A stretch of DNA of 22,358 nucleotides, taken from contig DAOTTI010000053.1 in NCBI GenBank assembly GCA_034437795.1, positions 1 through 22,358 of the forward strand, in the 5' to 3' direction. Each line of letters begins with the position of its first letter. Within the stretch, counting starts at the first letter, position 1. Made by a program: the position numbers and the translations under genes. The notes below the pieces were generated by a model. It was not told the origin of the DNA. It did no database searches and worked only from the letters and a program-made list of their open reading frames with translations. Positions 18,187 through 22,358 of the stretch are shown one piece after another. Source of the DNA: DAOTTI01 sp034437795 (GTDB lineage: Bacteria; Chloroflexota; UBA11872; UBA12225).

Positions 18187-20234
18187 GCGAGGAGCGGCCC
18201 GCCGAGCGGCCACGGCCACGGCGTGGGGAGAGCTTTTTCGGGCTGCACTTCGATCTGCACCCGAGCGCCGAGGACACGCAGCTTGGCGCCGATCTGACGG
18301 AGGAGTTGGTCGCCGCGCTGCTGGAGCGGGTCCGGCCGGACTTCGTCCAGTACGACTGCAAAGGGCACGCGGGCTATACCGGCTACCCGACGAAGGTCGG
18401 CTGGCCGTCACCAGGAATCGTTAAGGACTCCCTGGCCATCTGGCGCCGCGTGACCCGCCGGTACGGCGTCGGGCTGTACGTCCACTACTCGGGGGTGTGG
18501 GATTCCGTGGCCGCGCGACAGCGGCCGGACTGGGCGCGAGTCGACCAGCACTGGCTGCCGGATCGGGACATGACCAGCACCTACGGGCGCTACGTGGACG
18601 AGCTGCTCATCCCGCAGCTCAAGGAGATCGTCGACGCCTACGACGTGGATGGGGTGTGGGTGGACGGCGACTGCTGGGCCGTCCGCCCTGATTACAGCGC
18701 GCCCGCGCGGGAGGCCTTCCGGCAAGCCACCGGTCTGGCCGAGCTGCCGCGGCGCCCCGGGGATCCGGGCTGGGAGCGCTTCCTTGAGCTGCAGCGCCGC
18801 CGGTTCGAGGACTATGTGACGCGCTACGTGGAGGCCCTGCACGACTACCGGCCGCAGGTCCAGATCACCAGTAACTGGATGTACTCCGCACGCATGCCCC
18901 AGCCGGTGCGCGCGCCCCTCGACTTTCTGTCCGGCGACTACACCCCGGGGGAGGCGGTGAACTCGGCGCGGCTGGAGGCGCGCCGCTTTGCGGCGGTATA
19001 TGAAGCGCAGGGCAAACCCTGGGACCTGATGGCCTGGGGCTTCAACTACAACCCGCGGGAGCGCGGGGAACGCTCGCTGAAGACCGCCGTGCAGCTGCAG
19101 CAAGAGGCGTCGATCGTGCTCGCCCAGGGCGGTGGGTTCCAGGTCTACTTCAAGCCGACGCGCGCGGGCTGGATCGACGACCCGACCATCGACGTGGCCG
19201 CGGAGGTGGCGGCGTTCTGCCGCGAGCGCCAGGCGGTATCGCACCAGACGCGGACGGTCCCTCAGGTAGCCCTGCTTCTCTCGGAAACCGGCCACTACCA
19301 CCACCTGAACCGCCAGGGGCGGCTCTTCGCGACCAGCCCCCTGCGGGCGCTGGAGGGGATGCTGCACGCCCTGCTGGAGCTCCACTACTCTGTCGACGTG
19401 GTGACCGAAGAGCAGCTCCTGGGCCCAGGAGTGCCCGCGCCCGCCGGCTGGCAGGGGCCGAACGGGTCGCTGGCCTACCCCATGGTGGTGGTGCCGGAGT
19501 GGGAGCGGCTCGGCGAGGGCGTGGTCGAGGCGCTGGTGGCCCACGTCGAGCGTGGTGGGAGCGTGCTCGCCGTCGGGGCGCACACCGCCCGGCTATTCGA
19601 GGCCTATCTGGGAGTGCGCTGCGAAGGGGCGCCGGACGTGGTCCAGGCCAACTACGTGGCCGCCGTGCTGGCGGACGGGCGAGCCATGCCCGCCTGGGCC
19701 GGGCGCATCTGGCAGCCTGTCTCCCTGCTGGCCGACGGCGGCGCCGAGGTTGCGGGGCGGCGCTATCGGCCCTTCGAGCTTCGGGGGAGCGGCGAGATCG
19801 CGGCCACCGTTACCCGCCGCGGCCGCGGCCAGATCGGGGCCATTTACGGCCCCGCCGGCACGGCGCACTACGACTTCCACCACCCCGTGACGCGGGCCTT
19901 CATCGGCTCCTTGATGGCCAAGCTCTTTCCCGCGCCACTGGTCGAGGTCGATGGGCCGCCGAGCGTCGACGTGGCCCTGCGGCGCACAGGGAGCATGCTC
20001 CTGCTCCACCTCAGCAACGTGACCGGCATGCAGGTGGCGCCACACTACGCCAGCCTCGACGAGGTGCCGGCAGTCGGGCCCCTGCGGGTCAGGCTTCGCC
20101 TGCCACAGCGGCCGGTGGCGGTCACGGTCGTGCCGGCCAGCGAGGGCGTGGAGCAGTCCTGGGACAGCGGGGCGCAGGTGGTGGAGATTGTGCTGCCGCG
20201 GCTGGAGATCCACAGCGTGATCGTGGTGTCGTAG
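18183..20234 (+). CDS. Glycoside-hydrolase-like protein (TIM barrel plus beta-galactosidase-type trimerisation domain)
   Basis: The 683-residue product begins with a barrel-like region of about 380 residues: FFGLHFDLHPS, FVQYDCKGHAGYTGY, GVGLYVHYSGVWD, DVDGVWVDGDCW and WDLMAWGFNYNP. The D156-x4-D161-G-D163 cluster at a strand end is where GH-A/GH29-like enzymes place an active-site acid. The region from about 385 to 590 (VALLLSETGHYHHLN ... VVVPEWERLGEGVVEALVAHVERGG) resembles the flavodoxin/amidotransferase-like trimerisation domain of GH42 beta-galactosidases. A beta-sandwich tail ends in LEIHSVIVV. No signal peptide is seen, so it is probably cytoplasmic. It overlaps mug by 4 bp, implying translational coupling, although the functions seem unrelated. 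It could be an alpha-L-fucosidase-like or unclassified GHL-type hydrolase; the substrate is unknown. Confidence 0.7.
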   Translation: MSEERPAERPRPRRGESFFGLHFDLHPSAEDTQLGADLTEELVAALLERVRPDFVQYDCKGHAGYTGYPTKVGWPSPGIVKDSLAIWRRVTRRYGVGLYVHYSGVWDSVAARQRPDWARVDQHWLPDRDMTSTYGRYVDELLIPQLKEIVDAYDVDGVWVDGDCWAVRPDYSAPAREAFRQATGLAELPRRPGDPGWERFLELQRRRFEDYVTRYVEALHDYRPQVQITSNWMYSARMPQPVRAPLDFLSGDYTPGEAVNSARLEARRFAAVYEAQGKPWDLMAWGFNYNPRERGERSLKTAVQLQQEASIVLAQGGGFQVYFKPTRAGWIDDPTIDVAAEVAAFCRERQAVSHQTRTVPQVALLLSETGHYHHLNRQGRLFATSPLRALEGMLHALLELHYSVDVVTEEQLLGPGVPAPAGWQGPNGSLAYPMVVVPEWERLGEGVVEALVAHVERGGSVLAVGAHTARLFEAYLGVRCEGAPDVVQANYVAAVLADGRAMPAWAGRIWQPVSLLADGGAEVAGRRYRPFELRGSGEIAATVTRRGRGQIGAIYGPAGTAHYDFHHPVTRAFIGSLMAKLFPAPLVEVDGPPSVDVALRRTGSMLLLHLSNVTGMQVAPHYASLDEVPAVGPLRVRLRLPQRPVAVTVVPASEGVEQSWDSGAQVVEIVLPRLEIHSVIVVS

Positions 20235-20330
20235 GCGCCGCCCGCGCCGCCACGTCGCATTACCAGGGAAGCGCGTCGGCAGGCCGGCAGGTCGTAGGCT
20301 CGGGCCGAGGCGGGGCGAAGGCACAGCAGC

Positions 20331-20380
20331 ACGGCGCCGTGGCACAGTAGGCAGAACGGCACCGTAGCACAGTAGACGGA
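20331..20380. repeat. 25-bp tandem repeat with embedded palindrome, upstream of the dehydrogenase gene
   Basis: Two adjacent 25-bp units (20331-20355 and 20356-20380) agree at 21 positions. Each starts with a palindrome-like decamer (ACGGCGCCGT, perfect; ACGGCACCGT, one change) and continues with a GCACAGTAG core. A related partial unit GGCACAGCAGC precedes at 20320. The array ends directly before the AGGAG Shine-Dalgarno (20381-20385). It may be an operator array or another heptad-type repeat. Confidence 0.7.
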
Positions 20381-20390
20381 AGGAGCGCGT

Positions 20391-21452
20391 ATGCGAGGCC
20401 GAGGAGTGGTCTTTACCGGACCGGAGCAGGCAGAGCTGGAAGAGGTGCACATCGATCCGGCGGAGCTGAAGGAGGGGGAGGCGCTGGTGCGGGGGGAGTA
20501 CTCGGTGATCAGCGCGGGAACGGAAGGGGCGTCCTACACGAACCTGATGTCCCAGACGCCCCCCATCTACCGCGCCCGGCCGGTGATCTACCCTGCCCGC
20601 ACGGGCTACGGCCACCTGGGCACGGTACTGGCCGTCGGGCCGGGCGTCGAGCGCGTGCAGCCGGGGCAACGGGTGCTCACCTTCTCACGGCACGCCTCCC
20701 TGGTGCGCGCCAACGTGAAGCGGTTTGCCCTGCCCGTTCCCAGGGACGCGGACGGGACACGGGTGGTGTTCACGCGCATGGCGGGGGTCGCCATCACCGC
20801 CCTGCGGGCCAGCTCCGCCACCGCCGGCGACAAGGTGGCGGTGATCGGGCTGGGCCTGGTAGGGAACTTTGCAGCCCAGCTGCTGCACCTGGCGGGCTGC
20901 GACGTGATTGCCTTCGACGTCTCGCCCCGCCGCCTGGAGCTGGCGCGAGCCTGCGGCCTGCACAACGTGCACAATGCGGCCGAGTGCGACCCCATCGAGG
21001 TCACCCGCGGCTGGGTGGGGGCCACTGACGATCGCGGCGGGGCGCGGATCGTGGTGGAGGCCATCGGCCGGAGCGACCTGGTGGCGCAGGCGGTGGAGAT
21101 GGCCGGGCGCCACGGCGAGGTAGTGCTGCTGGGCAGCCCGCGCGCCCCCTACCAGGCGGATCTGACGCCGATGCTGGCGCGGGTCCACCTGCTGGGCATC
21201 AAGCTCATCGGCGCGCTGGAGTGGACCTTCCCCATTCCGGCCGACACCGAGGGGGCGCGCCACACGATCGAGGGGAACTATCGCCAGATCCTGGACTGGA
21301 TCATCAGCCGGCGCCTGATCGTTGACCCGCTCCGAACGCACGTGCTCCCGCCGGAGCGCTGCCAGGAAGCCTACTATGGTCTGACGCACCACAAAGACGA
21401 CTACCTGGGCGTCGTCTTCGATTGGACCGGCGAGCGGGCGGTAGAAGACTGA
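20391..21452 (+). CDS. Medium-chain (alcohol-dehydrogenase-like) oxidoreductase lacking the catalytic zinc site
   Basis: This 353-residue protein has the medium-chain dehydrogenase layout: a GroES-like N-terminal half and a Rossmann half with VIGLGLVGNFAAQ (G153, G155, G158) for NAD(P). The strand after it ends in FDVSPRR, where an acidic residue usually favours NAD. Where zinc enzymes have Cys and the GHE motif, this one reads ISAGTEGASY and TGYGHLGTVLAVGPGV, and the structural-zinc four-Cys loop is absent. That is the pattern of the SAGTE subgroup seen in BchC-like and other sugar or pigment oxidoreductases. It has AGGAG 5 nt before the ATG and a palindromic tandem repeat just upstream, suggesting its own control. 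The substrate is unknown; a sugar or polyol would fit the preceding hydrolase-like gene. Confidence 0.82.
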   Translation: MRGRGVVFTGPEQAELEEVHIDPAELKEGEALVRGEYSVISAGTEGASYTNLMSQTPPIYRARPVIYPARTGYGHLGTVLAVGPGVERVQPGQRVLTFSRHASLVRANVKRFALPVPRDADGTRVVFTRMAGVAITALRASSATAGDKVAVIGLGLVGNFAAQLLHLAGCDVIAFDVSPRRLELARACGLHNVHNAAECDPIEVTRGWVGATDDRGGARIVVEAIGRSDLVAQAVEMAGRHGEVVLLGSPRAPYQADLTPMLARVHLLGIKLIGALEWTFPIPADTEGARHTIEGNYRQILDWIISRRLIVDPLRTHVLPPERCQEAYYGLTHHKDDYLGVVFDWTGERAVED

Positions 21453-21613
21453 GCGGCCCGCCGTCTCGCCCATGCGGCACAACACGTGCATAATGCGCTC
21501 CTACCGGGCGGGTCGCCCCGGGCAGGAGAGGCGCGTCGCGGGAAATACATCATCCGCTCGCGCCCCGGCTGCCACAGCAAAGCAGGTGCCCGCCCCGAAA
21601 GGAGTAAGCAGCC

Positions 21614-22108
21614 ATGCAGCGTGTTGAGCGGTCCATTCGCGTCGCCGCGCCGGTGGAGGAGGTCTACCGGTTCTGGCGCAACTTCGAGAACTTTCCGCAG
21701 TTCATGGAGCACGTCCAGGAGGTGCGCCTGCTGGACACGGAAGGGCGCCGGTCCATGTGGCGGCTCAAGGGGCCCCTGGGCCAGACGGTGGAGTACGAAG
21801 CCGAGCTGACGCAGGATCAGCCGAACCGCGCCATCGCCTGGAACTCCACTCGCGGCTCGATGCAGACGACCGGAGCGGTCACCTTCACCGAGCTACAGGG
21901 CGGTGGGCAGGCGCCCCAGTACACCGAGGTGCACGTCGTGATCCAGTACTACGACACCCCCGGCGGCGCTGTGGGCGAGGCGGTGTCACGCATCTTCGCG
22001 GACCCCGAGCAGATGCTCGAAGAGGACCTGCAGCGGTTCAAGAACCTTATCGAGAGCCGCGCCGGCGCAGGGTTCGGTATGAGGACCGGTACGGAGCCGA
22101 CGCCGTAG
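21614..22108 (+). CDS. SRPBCC-fold (cyclase/dehydrase, START-like) protein
   Basis: The 164-residue product starts VERSIRVAAPVEEVYRFWRN, then FENFPQFMEHVQEVRLLD and RSMWRLKGPLG. This is the typical opening of the polyketide-cyclase/dehydrase branch of the SRPBCC superfamily, a helix-grip fold with a hydrophobic ligand cavity. EVHVVIQYYDTPGGAVGE and EEDLQRFKNLIE form the C-terminal strand and long helix. Stand-alone members bind lipids or act in stress tolerance, but most are uncharacterised. GGAG at 21601-21604 lies 9 nt before ATG 21614. The 161-bp gap before it contains a CATAAT box (21488-21493) that could be a -10 element; no matching -35 was found. Followed by palindromic sequences. Confidence 0.85.
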   Translation: MQRVERSIRVAAPVEEVYRFWRNFENFPQFMEHVQEVRLLDTEGRRSMWRLKGPLGQTVEYEAELTQDQPNRAIAWNSTRGSMQTTGAVTFTELQGGGQAPQYTEVHVVIQYYDTPGGAVGEAVSRIFADPEQMLEEDLQRFKNLIESRAGAGFGMRTGTEPTP

Positions 22109-22149
22109 GCACAGTTGCCTTCAGACATTCCGGCTAATGCGCCGTGGTG

Positions 22150-22176
22150 GATCCCTCTTCCTTCGGGAGAGGGATC
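22150..22176 (+). terminator. Hairpin 42 nt after the SRPBCC gene (possible terminator or REP remnant)
   Basis: GATCCCTCTTCC (22150-22161) pairs with GGGAGAGGGATC (22165-22176) across a TTC loop, giving 12 pairs with one G-U. Only a weak T-run follows (CCTTTAG), so it may end transcription poorly. Its CCCTCT/AGAGGG composition also fits the REP-like elements at 17401. Further CCCTCTGGG-type fragments continue to about 22265. Confidence 0.5.
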
Positions 22177-22281
22177 AGCCTTTAGTCCCTCTGGGCGAGT
22201 ATCGATTATCCTTTCCCTCTGGGACAGCGACGAGTCCCGTCTTCCAAAGGGAGCGGGGTAGGGTGCGTGCTCCAGATCCGT

Positions 22282-22327
22282 GCACGCGGGCTGCGCCTCG
22301 GGTGCCTACGAGGCGCAGCCCGCGTGC
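22282..22327. repeat. Perfect 19-bp inverted repeat
   Basis: The arm at 22282-22300 (starting GCACGCGGGC) is exactly complementary to 22309-22327, with an 8-nt loop. RNA pairing can extend by a G-U and a G-C. No T-tract follows on either strand within the window. It could be a strong bidirectional terminator stem, a mobile-element end or a regulatory stem for a gene beyond the right edge. Confidence 0.75.
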
Positions 22328-22358
22328 GCAGCGGCGCGAGCAGTGTCAGGGTCCAGCC

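Overview
This is a GC-rich chromosomal window from a bacterium with single-copy housekeeping genes. The tentative best fit is Chloroflexota (Thermomicrobia-like). The pointers are high GC, a short EF-Ts, a Uma2-family remnant, and intergenic blocks of degenerate 7-bp tandem repeats. No rRNA or tRNA is present, so the taxonomy is an inference only.

Left part (1-12158). The 3' end of mutL enters on the plus strand, followed by a decayed Uma2 (DUF820) pseudogene. A long minus-strand run then reads, in transcription order, rpsB, tsf, pyrH, frr, cdsA, dxr, rseP, mutS. This is the classical translation / nucleotide / phospholipid / isoprenoid / envelope-protease cluster, but uppS is missing from its usual place between frr and cdsA. 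mutS is attached to the end of the run and converges on mutL. MutS is unusually long (1061 aa) because low-complexity segments are inserted in it. One of these sits inside the ATPase domain and is encoded by repeat-like DNA.

Centre (12159-17306). A minus-strand enolase-superfamily enzyme is divergent from a compact plus-strand pupylation locus: dop (deamidase/depupylase), a small gene whose product ends in Gly-Gly-Gln (candidate Pup), and pafA (Pup ligase). The locus has the mycobacterial order, but the proteasome genes prcB/prcA are absent; only 228 bp separate pup from pafA. dop appears to be leaderless. This is the most notable system in the window: protein tagging in a probably non-actinobacterial genome, without a linked proteasome.

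Right part (17307-22358). A mismatch-specific uracil-DNA glycosylase (mug) overlaps by 4 bp a large glycoside-hydrolase-like protein. A medium-chain dehydrogenase lacking the catalytic zinc ligands and an SRPBCC-fold protein follow. The hydrolase, the dehydrogenase and the enolase-superfamily enzyme could serve sugar or sugar-acid catabolism, but no substrate can be read from the sequence.

Cutting across the window is a dispersed family of 7-bp-period repeats. They lie between genes and also invade gene ends: the mutS interior, the dxr C-terminus and the tsf stop codon. A second type is palindromic CCCTCACCC/GGGTGAGGG elements resembling REP sequences.
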